From Caulobacter sp. AP07 (lineage in GTDB: Bacteria > Pseudomonadota > Alphaproteobacteria > Caulobacterales > Caulobacteraceae), in NCBI RefSeq assembly GCF_000281955.1, contig NZ_AKKF01000228.1:1-36118 (forward strand): a stretch of 36,118 bases of DNA, in the 5' to 3' direction. Shown here in pieces: positions 14,901 to 22,208 of this stretch. The position numbers were made by a program, and so were the translations under genes. Each line of letters begins with the position of its first letter. Within the stretch, counting starts at the first letter, position 1. The notes under the pieces are model-generated. The model did no database searches, had not been told where the DNA came from, and saw only the letters and a list, made by a program, of their open reading frames with translations.

Positions 14901-16819
14901 CCGTGGTCGGCGTCGGCGACATGAGCGGCGACGTGTTCGGCAACGGCATGCTGCTGTCCAAGCAGACCAGGCTTCTGGCCGCCTTCGACCATCGCCACAT
15001 CTTCCTCGATCCCGATCCCGACGTGGCGGTCTCGTGGGCCGAGCGCGACCGGATGTTCAAGCTGCCGCGCTCGTCGTGGGAGGACTACGACAAGAGCCTG
15101 ATCTCCCAGGGCGGCGGGGTGTTCCCGCGCACCCTCAAGCAGATCCCGCTGTCGCCGGAAGTCCGCGCGATGCTGGAGATCAAGGCGGAAACCGTCGCGC
15201 CCAACGAACTGCTCACCGCGATCCTCAAGGCGAAGGCCGAGCTGCTCTATTTCGGCGGCATTGGCGCCTATGTGAAGGCCAGGGGCGAGAGCCAGGCCGA
15301 GGCGGGCGACAAGGCCAATGACGCCATCCGCGTCAACGGCGCCGACCTGCGGGTCAAGGTGGTGGGCGAGGGGGCGAACCTCGGTCTCACGCAAGCAGGT
15401 CGCATCGAGTTCGCGCAACTGGGCGGCCACATCAACACCGACGCCATCGACAACTCGGCCGGGGTCGACAGCTCCGACCACGAGGTCAACATCAAGATCC
15501 TGACCGGGATCCTGGAGCGCGGAGGCAAGCTGACCCGTGACAGCCGCAACCAGCTGCTGCCGACCATGACCGACGACGTGGCGAGCCACGTCCTGGCGGA
15601 CAACTACGACCAGACCCTGGCCCTGACGCTGATGGAAAGCGACGCGGTGTCGGAGGTCGATTCCCACGCCCGGTTCATGGCCGAGCTGGAGGCCAAGGGC
15701 CGGCTGGACCGCCGGGTCGAGGGCCTGCCCGAGGCCGCCGTGCTGTCCGAGCGCGCCAAGGCCGGCAAGGGCCTGACCCGACCGGAACTGGCCGTGCTGC
15801 TGGCCTATGGCAAGATCGACCTGTTCGACGACATCGTCGCGTCGGAAGCGCCGGACGATCCGTGGTTCGAGGCGACGCTGCTGGGCTATTTCCCGCCCGC
15901 GCTCGGCAAATATGCCGACGAGATGCAGCGTCACCGGCTGAAGCGCGAGATCATCGCCACGGTGCTCGACAACCAGATGATCAACATGTGCGGCCCGACC
16001 TTCCCGAGCCGCCTGCGAGCCGCCGCCGGCTGCGACACCACCGCCCTGGTCACGGCCTTCGCCGCCGCCCGCCAGATTCTCGGGATCGACGCCCTGTGGG
16101 ACCAGGTCTCGGCCCTGGACGGCAAGGCCTCGGCCGCCGGTCAGACGGCGCTGTACAAGGCCCTGGCCTACGCCCTGCGCAGCCTGACCTTCTGGCTGGC
16201 CCGGCGGGCGTTCCGCGACAAGCTGGCGGTCGCCAAGCTGGTCGAGGCCTATGGCCCGTCGGTGAAGGCGCTCAGCGCCCTGACCCCGGCCATCCTGTCG
16301 TCGTTCGAGCAGAAGGCCTCGGCCAAGCGAGCCAAGGTCTACATGGCGGACGGCGCGCCGGAAGCCCTGGCCCAGGCCGTGGCCGCCCTGCAGCCCCTGA
16401 CCACGGCGGCCGACCTGGTCGACCTGGGCAACGCCTCCAGCTGGCCGGTCGAGAACGTCGCCCGGCTCTACCACCAGGTCGGGGCGGCCTTCGGCTTCGA
16501 CCGCCTGCGCGGCGCGGCCGGCTCGTTCGTCGGCGGCGACCCCTTCGAGCGGCTGGCCGTGCGCCGGCTGATCGAGGACATGCTCGGCGAGCAGACGGCC
16601 ATCACCCAGGCGGTGCTGAAGTTCTCGGCCAACGCCCAGGCCGGGGACGACGAGGCCTCGGCCAAGGCGGCGACCACCTCCTGGGCCGCCCTGCGCACCG
16701 ACACCGTCCGCGCCGCCAAGCGCACGGTCGAGGATATCGAGCAGGCCGGCGGCGGCTGGACCTTCGCCAAGCTGACCATCGCCAACGCGGCGCTGCGGGG
16801 GCTGGCGAGCGCCAGCTAG
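11969..16819 (+). CDS. gdhZ: NAD-dependent glutamate dehydrogenase, large (L_180) type
   Basis: A 1616-residue enzyme of the 180-kDa NAD-glutamate dehydrogenase class, which deaminates glutamate to 2-oxoglutarate and ammonia for catabolism. The N-terminal third holds the ACT-like regulatory segments. The catalytic core begins near residue 800 with [20 protein letters not shown], followed by [17 protein letters not shown] (about 836-852) containing the substrate lysines, and the NAD-binding Rossmann region from about 900 with [36 protein letters not shown] lies further on, as in the family. Length is the family norm. In C. crescentus, GdhZ binds and stimulates disassembly of FtsZ together with KidO, linking nitrogen metabolism to division; applying that here is inference from synteny and family. 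A 26-base palindrome begins 11 bases after the stop. Confidence 0.96.
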   Translation: [1616 protein letters not shown]

Positions 16820-16829
16820 ACCCTCGATC

Positions 16830-16855
16830 GGGGACACGCACATGTGCGTGTCCCC
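16830..16855. repeat. Perfect 26-base palindrome, GGGGACAC family, copy 2
   Basis: The half-site GGGGACACGCACA (16830-16842) is followed directly by its exact reverse complement. It is a minimal form of the longer elements at 2044 and 27936, keeping the outer arms without a central segment. It begins 11 bases after the gdhZ stop and could also act as a stem-loop at the mRNA 3' end. Confidence 0.85.
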
Positions 16856-16903
16856 AGCCCGAAAAGCTTCGCGTATAAGCGATCAGACTCGGGGGGATCT
16901 TCC

Positions 16904-18241
16904 ATGGACAGAGGCGATCGGCGGCGGGCCGCGTGGGCGCTCTACGAATGGGCCCAGCAGCCCTACTGGGCGCTGATCGCCACCTTCATCTTCACCCCCT
17001 ATTTTGCCGCCGGTTTCGTCGGCGACGCGGCGCGGGGCCAGAGCCTGCTGGGCTATGCCGGGGCGGTGTCGGGCCTGCTGATCGCGGTGTTCAGTCCGCT
17101 GGTCGGCGCCTCGGTCGACGCCCGGCGCAACCCGCGCGCCTGGCTGATCGGCCTGGCCTTTCCCTTCGTCATCGCCAGCGCCGCCCTGTGGTTCGCCGTG
17201 CCCGGCGCCCAGGACCGCGTCCTGCCGATCCTGGCCTGCCTGGTGATCGCCGGCGTCGCGGCCGAACTGAGCAGCGCGGTGATGAACGCCCTGCTGCCGC
17301 TGGTCGCCAAGCCGGGCGAGGTGGGGCGGCTGTCGGGCTCGGCCTGGGCCCTGGCCTATGTCGGGGCCTTGATCTCGCTGTTCATCGTGCTGCTGTGCTT
17401 TTCGCTGCCCCAGGTCCCGATGCTGGGACTGTCGAAGGCGTTGCACGAGCCCGACCGGATGGTCGGCCCGCTGGTGGCCCTGTGGTTCCTGCTGTTCGCC
17501 TGGCCGCTGATCCTGACCGCGCCCAGGCCGCCGCAGACCGGCGCCAAGAAGCCGCTGGCCGAGCTGTGGTCGACGATCCGCTCCCTGCCCGGCAAGCCGT
17601 GGATGGCGCGTTTTCTCATTGGCCGGATGCTGATCGGCGACGGCATTTCCAGCTTCATCGCCTTTGGCGGCGTGCTGGCGGCCGGCCTGTTCGGCTGGAC
17701 CACCACCCAGCTGGGCCTCTACGCCATCGCCCTGTCGATCACCGCCGGGATCGGCACCTTCATCGGCGGCCGCGTCGACCAGAAGCTGGGCTCGAAGGCC
17801 ACGGTGCTGATCGCCGTCTGCGTGGTGTTGTTCGGCGCGTTCGGGGTCGGCTGCGTGGGCCGCGACAGCCTGTTCTTCGTATGGCCGGTCGCCGCGCCGG
17901 TTTCCGGCGGCGCCCTGTTCTCCAGCTTGCCCGAGCGGGTGTTCCTCGGCTTTTCCCTGTTCGTCGGCCTGACCTTCGGCCCGGCCCAGGCCAGCTTGCG
18001 GGCCTGGATGGCCCAGCTGGCCCCGGCCGGCGAGAGCGGGCGGTGGTTCGGGCTCTATGCCCTGTCGGGCAAGGCCACGGCCTTCCTGGCCCCGCTGGTC
18101 ATCGCCGTCGGCACCCGCCTGGTCGGCGACCAGCGCATCGCCGTCGCGGTCTCGGCCCTGTTCATGATCGCCGGGGCGGCGGTCCTGGCCGGCGTGCCGC
18201 GCCAGGGTCCGGAAGCCCTGTCGGACGTGATCGAGAAGTAG
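16904..18241 (+). CDS. MFS transporter, UMF1 / Atg22-like family
   Basis: A 445-residue, roughly 12-helix membrane protein. The opening RAAWALYEWAQQPYWALIAT and FIFTPYFAAGFVG segment is the signature of the UMF1 (Atg22-like, COG2270) branch of the major facilitator superfamily, as is the later FVGLTFGPAQASLRAWMAQL. A central loop rich in Pro and Lys (PRPPQTGAKK, about residues 206-215) separates the two halves. ATG at 16904 is chosen because GGGGGG lies just upstream; an in-frame ATG 60 bases earlier falls inside the 26-base palindrome. Yeast Atg22 exports amino acids from the vacuole, and bacterial members are mostly uncharacterised, so cargo is unknown. The DUF418 gene follows after 74 bases and is probably co-transcribed. 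Confidence 0.9.
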   Translation: MDRGDRRRAAWALYEWAQQPYWALIATFIFTPYFAAGFVGDAARGQSLLGYAGAVSGLLIAVFSPLVGASVDARRNPRAWLIGLAFPFVIASAALWFAVPGAQDRVLPILACLVIAGVAAELSSAVMNALLPLVAKPGEVGRLSGSAWALAYVGALISLFIVLLCFSLPQVPMLGLSKALHEPDRMVGPLVALWFLLFAWPLILTAPRPPQTGAKKPLAELWSTIRSLPGKPWMARFLIGRMLIGDGISSFIAFGGVLAAGLFGWTTTQLGLYAIALSITAGIGTFIGGRVDQKLGSKATVLIAVCVVLFGAFGVGCVGRDSLFFVWPVAAPVSGGALFSSLPERVFLGFSLFVGLTFGPAQASLRAWMAQLAPAGESGRWFGLYALSGKATAFLAPLVIAVGTRLVGDQRIAVAVSALFMIAGAAVLAGVPRQGPEALSDVIEK

Positions 18242-18315
18242 TCAAACCCAGGGTTGTTGCGGCCGCGATCCCGGGTCAAGATCAGCTTGCCGGGGGGCGC
18301 GGCGCTGGGGGCGTG

Positions 18316-19536
18316 ATGACCAAAGACCGTATCGCGATGCTGGATTCCCTCCGGGGTCTGGCCGTGCTGGGCATCCTGCTCTGCAACATCCCGCTGGCGG
18401 CGGTTCCCGAGGCGGTCGGCACCAGCCTGATCCATTGGCCGCACGGCCAGCAGCCGGCCTCGGTGGCGGTCTGGCTGGTCACCCAGGTCTTCTTCCAGCA
18501 GAAGTTCTATTCCTTGTTCGCGATGCTGTTCGGCGCCTCGATGCTGCTGGTCGGCGGCGAAGGGGGAGACGGCTCGCGGACCCGGATCCTGGTCCTGCGC
18601 CTGGTCAGCCTGCTGGCCATCGGCCTGGCCCACGGCTTCCTGATCTGGCAGGGCGACGTGCTCCACACCTACGCCCTGGTCGGGCTGCTGGCCATGTGGG
18701 CGAGGCCGTGGCCGGCCAAGCGCCTGCTGGCGGCGGGGATCGGCCTGCACCTGATCCTGTCGGGCTGGACCGTCTTTAACATCCTGCAGCAGGCGGCCAA
18801 GGGCGGCGGCGGTCCGCCGGCCGCGGCGATGGCCAAGTTCACCGCCGAGAACCACGCCAAGACCGTCGAATACGCCGGCGGCTTCACCCAGTCGTTCGTC
18901 CAGAACGCCAAGGACTACGCCGATTTCGTCGCCGGCTCCTTCAGCCATTGGCCGCCGACCTGGCCGTTGCTGGTGCTGTCGCTGATGCTGATCGGCATGG
19001 GCCTCTACAAGCTGGGCGTCCTGAGCGGCAAGGCCTCGATCGGGGTCTATCGCGCCCTGGTCGCCGTGGGCCTCGGAACCCTTGCGGTCGTCGGCTTCGC
19101 CGAGACGTTCTACGCCACCCTGCCCGACCATCCCCGGGCGATGGGCGCCCTGGCCCGCTGGATGCAGAGCGCCACCGCGCCGGTGGTCAGCCTCGGCTAT
19201 GTCGGGCTGATGGTGCTGGCGGCGCGGGCCAAGGTCTGGAAGGCGATCCCGGCGGCGCTGGCCCCGGTCGGCCAGATGGCCTTCACCAACTATCTGACCC
19301 AGTCGATCCTGATGACGGCGATCTTCTACGGCGGACGCGGCCCCGGCCTGTTCGGCAAGGTCGACCGGCCGGCCCTGGCGGGGATCGTCGTGGCGATCTG
19401 GACGCTGCAGATCCTCTGGTCGCGCTGGTGGATGGCGCGCTTCACCATGGGGCCGCTGGAGTGGCTGTGGCGCCTGGCCTATCGCGGGCCGATGCCGCTG
19501 CGGCGGGAGCCGGCCAAGGTCGCGGTGGAGGCCTAG
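18316..19536 (+). CDS. DUF418 (YeiB-family) membrane protein
   Basis: A 406-residue polytopic membrane protein. The N-terminal RIAMLDSLRGLAVLGILLCN is shared by YeiB-like proteins and the acyltransferase-3/heparan-N-acetyltransferase fold, and the C-terminal region from about residue 250 is DUF418, including GQMAFTNYLTQSILMTAIFY and the end motif GPLEWLWRLAYRGPMPLRR. About ten helices are expected. A GTG directly precedes the ATG in frame, so the start could be one codon earlier. The function of the family is not established. The gene overlaps the convergent hydrolase gene at their stop codons through the shared bases CTAG (19533-19536). Confidence 0.88.
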   Translation: MTKDRIAMLDSLRGLAVLGILLCNIPLAAVPEAVGTSLIHWPHGQQPASVAVWLVTQVFFQQKFYSLFAMLFGASMLLVGGEGGDGSRTRILVLRLVSLLAIGLAHGFLIWQGDVLHTYALVGLLAMWARPWPAKRLLAAGIGLHLILSGWTVFNILQQAAKGGGGPPAAAMAKFTAENHAKTVEYAGGFTQSFVQNAKDYADFVAGSFSHWPPTWPLLVLSLMLIGMGLYKLGVLSGKASIGVYRALVAVGLGTLAVVGFAETFYATLPDHPRAMGALARWMQSATAPVVSLGYVGLMVLAARAKVWKAIPAALAPVGQMAFTNYLTQSILMTAIFYGGRGPGLFGKVDRPALAGIVVAIWTLQILWSRWWMARFTMGPLEWLWRLAYRGPMPLRREPAKVAVEA

Positions 19537-20297
19537 ACGCTGCGCAGCGCCTTGGCGAAATAGTCCTGGGTCTGGGCGAACAGGTCGGGACGGTACCTGG
19601 CCCGCGGGTCGTTGGCCCGGTTGTCGTCGAAGGCGTGGGTGGCGTCGGGATAGAAGGTCGTGTCGACCGACAGCCCGTCGCGCTTCAGCCGCTCCAGCGC
19701 CTTTTGCGGGTTCTTCCAGCCGACCACCTGGTCCTTGCCGGCCACCACCGAGAACACCTTGGGCCCCTGGGCGCCCCAGCCCCGGCTGGAGGTCAGCGAG
19801 GGGTAGCTGGAATAGGGATAGACCAGCAGGGCGCCCTTGACCCGGGCCCGCAGCTTGAGCGGGTCGGCGTCGGTGACGCCGGTGGCGCGGGCCGCGTTCG
19901 CCCCGATCGCGTAGCCGTCCATGATCGACCAGGCCCCATGGCTCCAGCCGGCCAGGAACAGGCGGGTGTGGTCGGCCCAGGGCTGGCTTTCCAGCCAGGT
20001 CATCACCGCGAAGATGTCGCCCGACCGCTTCAGCCCCTGCAGCACCGTGCCGGTGCAGACGAACAGCTTGGCGTCGAGGCTCGACATGCCGCGCGGCTTG
20101 AACGAGTCGACGACGATCGCCGCGTAGCCGGCCTGGACGGCCACCCTGGCGTAGTCCTCGAGGAACGGGGTCTTGCCGCCGCAGCCGTGCAGGATCAGCG
20201 CCACCGGAAAGGGGCCGGGGCCCGAAGGTTTGAAGACCTTCGAGGCGTCGGCGATCTTGGCTCCCCATTTCGCGGAAGTCATGGCGGCGCTGAGCAT
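19533..20297 (-). CDS. Dienelactone hydrolase family protein (alpha/beta hydrolase)
   Basis: A 254-residue alpha/beta hydrolase of the dienelactone hydrolase group. The oxyanion segment HGCGG is at 37-41. The nucleophile elbow is GWSHG with Ser119, the probable acid is Asp189 in AGKDQV, and the histidine is His221 in DATHAFDD. The nucleophile is serine, not the cysteine of true dienelactone hydrolases, so esterase or peptidase-like activity on small substrates is more likely than dienelactone cleavage. An internal ATG (Met6) is an alternative start. The gene lies 24 bases after purH on the same strand and is probably in its transcript, although no link with purine synthesis is evident. Confidence 0.87.
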   Translation of the reverse strand: MLSAAMTSAKWGAKIADASKVFKPSGPGPFPVALILHGCGGKTPFLEDYARVAVQAGYAAIVVDSFKPRGMSSLDAKLFVCTGTVLQGLKRSGDIFAVMTWLESQPWADHTRLFLAGWSHGAWSIMDGYAIGANAARATGVTDADPLKLRARVKGALLVYPYSSYPSLTSSRGWGAQGPKVFSVVAGKDQVVGWKNPQKALERLKRDGLSVDTTFYPDATHAFDDNRANDPRARYRPDLFAQTQDYFAKALRSV

Positions 20298-20321
20298 GGC
20301 GTCGTCTCTCGCTACGCGTTC

Positions 20322-21911
20322 CTAGTGGCGGAACACTCGCACGCCGGTGAAGGCCATTGTAAGACCCAGCTTGTCGGCGGCCTCGATGACTTCGCCGTCG
20401 CGCATCGAGCCGCCCGGCTGGATGATCGCCGTGGCTCCGGCTTCCGCCGCCTGGATCAGGCCGTCGGCGAACGGGAAGAAGGCTTCCGAGGCGCAGGCGC
20501 AGCCCTTGAGGTCCAGGCCGAAATCGGCGGCGCGCAGGGCGGCGATGCGGGCCGAGTCCTTGCGGTTCATCTGGCCGGCCCCGACGCCCAGGGTCTGGCC
20601 GGCGCGGGCGTAGACGATGGCGTTGGACTTGACGTGCTTGCCGACCGTGAAGGCGAACAGCATGTCGCGCACTTCTTCCTCGGTCGGCTGGCGCTGGGTG
20701 ACGATCTTCAGGTCGCTCGCGGTGATCCGCGCGTCATCCCGGGATTGCACCAGGAAGCCGCCGGCCACCGACTTGAAGGTGTCGCCGGTCGACAGCGCGT
20801 CGGGCAGGCCGCCGGTCACCAGCAGGCGCAGGTTCTTCTTGGCGGCGAACACCGCGACGGCGTCGTCATCGGCTTCCGGGGCGATCACCACCTCGGTGAA
20901 AATCTCGACCATCGCCAGCGCCGCCTCGCGGGTCAGGCGGCTGTTGACGGCGACGATGCCGCCGAACGCCGAGGTCGGGTCGCAGGCCAGGGCCCGCTCA
21001 TAGGCCTCGCGCTGGCTGCCGCCCACCGCCACGCCGCAGGGGTTGGCGTGCTTGATGATCGCCACGGCCGGGCCCTGGGCGGGGTCGAACTCGGCGATCA
21101 GCTCGAAGGCCGCGTCGGTGTCGTTGATGTTGTTGTAGCTCAGTTCCTTGCCCTGCAGCTGGGTGGCGGTGGCCACGCCCGTGCGCGGGTTCGGGAAGGC
21201 GTAGAAGGCCGCCTTCTGGTGCGGGTTCTCGCCGTAGCGCATCACCTGGCGCAGCTCGCCGGCGATGGCCTTGCGGGCCGGGAAGTCCTGGCCCAGCTGG
21301 GCGGCGAACCAGGTGGAGATGGCCGCGTCATAGGCCGCCGTGCGGGCATAGGCGCGGGCCGCCAGGGTCTGGCGCAGGGCCAGGGTCGTGCCGCCGGCCT
21401 TCAGGGCTTCCAGCACTTCGGCCAGGTCCGACGGATCGGTGCAGACGGCGACATAGCCGTGGTTCTTGGCCGCCGAGCGGATCATGGCCGGGCCGCCGAT
21501 GTCGATGTTCTCGACGCACTCGGCATAGGTCCCGCCCTTCGCGACGGTGGCCTCGAACGGATAGAGGTTCACATAGAGGATATCGATGCCGCCGATCCCG
21601 TGCTCGGCCATGGCCTGGGCGTGTTCGGGGGCGTCGCGCACGCCCAGCAGCCCGCCGTGGACGATCGGGTGCAGGGTCTTGACCCGGCCGTCCATCATCT
21701 CCGGGAAGCCCGTCAGGTCCGAGACGTCCTTGACCGGGACGCCGGCCGCCGCGATCGCCGCCTTGGTGCCGCCGGTCGAGACCAGCTCGACGCCGGCCGC
21801 GTGCAGGGTCCGGGCGGCCTCGACCAGGCCGGTCTTGTCGGAGACCGACAGCAGGGCGCGCTTGGGGGCGACGAGATCGGGGGCGGACGGATAGTCGGGG
21901 GCGGCGGGCAC
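20322..21911 (-). CDS. purH: Bifunctional AICAR transformylase / IMP cyclohydrolase
   Basis: A 529-residue protein that performs the last two steps of IMP synthesis: formylation of AICAR with 10-formyl-tetrahydrofolate, then ring closure. The N-terminal IMP cyclohydrolase domain (about 15-200) shows [16 protein letters not shown] and [16 protein letters not shown] (67-82). The transformylase domain carries RYGENPHQ (225-232) and the catalytic Lys-His in KHANPCGVA (287-295). GTG at 21911 is chosen because GGAG lies just upstream, the length matches the family, and any earlier start would place coding sequence across the riboswitch. Expression is probably controlled by the ZTP riboswitch at 21941-22019, which senses the build-up of AICAR derivatives when folate is short. 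That fits the enzyme's substrate. Confidence 0.97.
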   Translation of the reverse strand: MPAAPDYPSAPDLVAPKRALLSVSDKTGLVEAARTLHAAGVELVSTGGTKAAIAAAGVPVKDVSDLTGFPEMMDGRVKTLHPIVHGGLLGVRDAPEHAQAMAEHGIGGIDILYVNLYPFEATVAKGGTYAECVENIDIGGPAMIRSAAKNHGYVAVCTDPSDLAEVLEALKAGGTTLALRQTLAARAYARTAAYDAAISTWFAAQLGQDFPARKAIAGELRQVMRYGENPHQKAAFYAFPNPRTGVATATQLQGKELSYNNINDTDAAFELIAEFDPAQGPAVAIIKHANPCGVAVGGSQREAYERALACDPTSAFGGIVAVNSRLTREAALAMVEIFTEVVIAPEADDDAVAVFAAKKNLRLLVTGGLPDALSTGDTFKSVAGGFLVQSRDDARITASDLKIVTQRQPTEEEVRDMLFAFTVGKHVKSNAIVYARAGQTLGVGAGQMNRKDSARIAALRAADFGLDLKGCACASEAFFPFADGLIQAAEAGATAIIQPGGSMRDGEVIEAADKLGLTMAFTGVRVFRH

Positions 21912-21940
21912 GGCGGGACTCCGGGTCTGGTGAAAAGACG

Positions 21941-22019
21941 AAAAGGAGCCCAGGCGCGCGGCGATATAGGTTCGAGCTCCCCGGTGGTTGCCCACCTCCA
22001 GCGCCAGTCACCCGAACGG
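21941..22019 (-). promoter_or_regulatory. ZTP (pfl motif) riboswitch in the purH leader
   Basis: On the minus strand the leader reads GTTCG, GGTGACTGGCG, then the hairpin GGTGG-GCAA-CCACC, then GGGGAGCTCGAACC, a short linker, and GCGCCTGGGC. These are the conserved blocks of the pfl/ZTP aptamer in the right order. P1 forms from GTTCG (22017-22013) with CGAAC. The 3' block is followed by CTCC and a T-rich stretch; GGAGC before the linker can pair with GCTCC just before TTTT, a possible terminator-type expression platform. ZTP riboswitches turn on one-carbon and purine genes when Z nucleotides accumulate. The aptamer begins at the predicted transcription start. Confidence 0.9.
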
Positions 22020-22024
22020 CGCGG

Positions 22025-22052
22025 AAAATAGGCGGGTCGGCGGGGGAGTCAA
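22025..22052 (-). promoter_or_regulatory. purH promoter
   Basis: On the minus strand TTGACT (22052-22047) and TATTTT (22030-22025) are 16 bases apart. The predicted start is about 22018, the first bases of the riboswitch. This gives purH its own promoter inside an otherwise continuous minus-strand gene series. Confidence 0.65.
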
Positions 22053-22071
22053 TGCGGCGTGGGTCTTAGGT

Positions 22072-22199
22072 CCTCCCCCTGTGGGGGAGGCGGCCGAAGG
22101 CCGGTGGGGGGAGCTGAGGGCCGTCGATCCGGGTCGTGGTCATCGGCCGATTACTCCCCCCTCCGATCGCTGCGCGATCGCCTCCCCCGCAGGGGGAGG
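22072..22199. repeat. CCTCCCCC-type intergenic mosaic repeat, copy 1
   Basis: Both ends are mini-palindromes: CCTCCCCCTGTGGGGGAGG (22072-22090) and CCTCCCCCGCAGGGGGAGG (22181-22199). Inside are GGCC-GAA-GGCC (22092-22102) and CGATCGC-TGC-GCGATCG (22164-22180). The element lies 9 bases after the heparinase-family stop and about 20 bases before the purH -35. Its ends and the CGATCGC hairpin recur at 26311-26443. Confidence 0.85.
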
Positions 22200-22208
22200 G
22201 CTTCGCCC

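Noticed and set aside
11732..16843. A 1703-codon open frame on the minus strand opposite the whole of gdhZ
   Set aside because: Its translation is low-complexity, rich in Gly, Ala, Gln, His and Arg, with no domain. It is the expected mirror of a very GC-rich third-position codon bias in gdhZ. Similar long frames lie opposite or beside most genes here.
16933..19536. A longer frame joining UMF1 shadow sequence to the DUF418 protein
   Set aside because: The part before 18316 is an arginine/glycine-rich shadow of the UMF1 gene; true homology starts only at the ATG at 18316.
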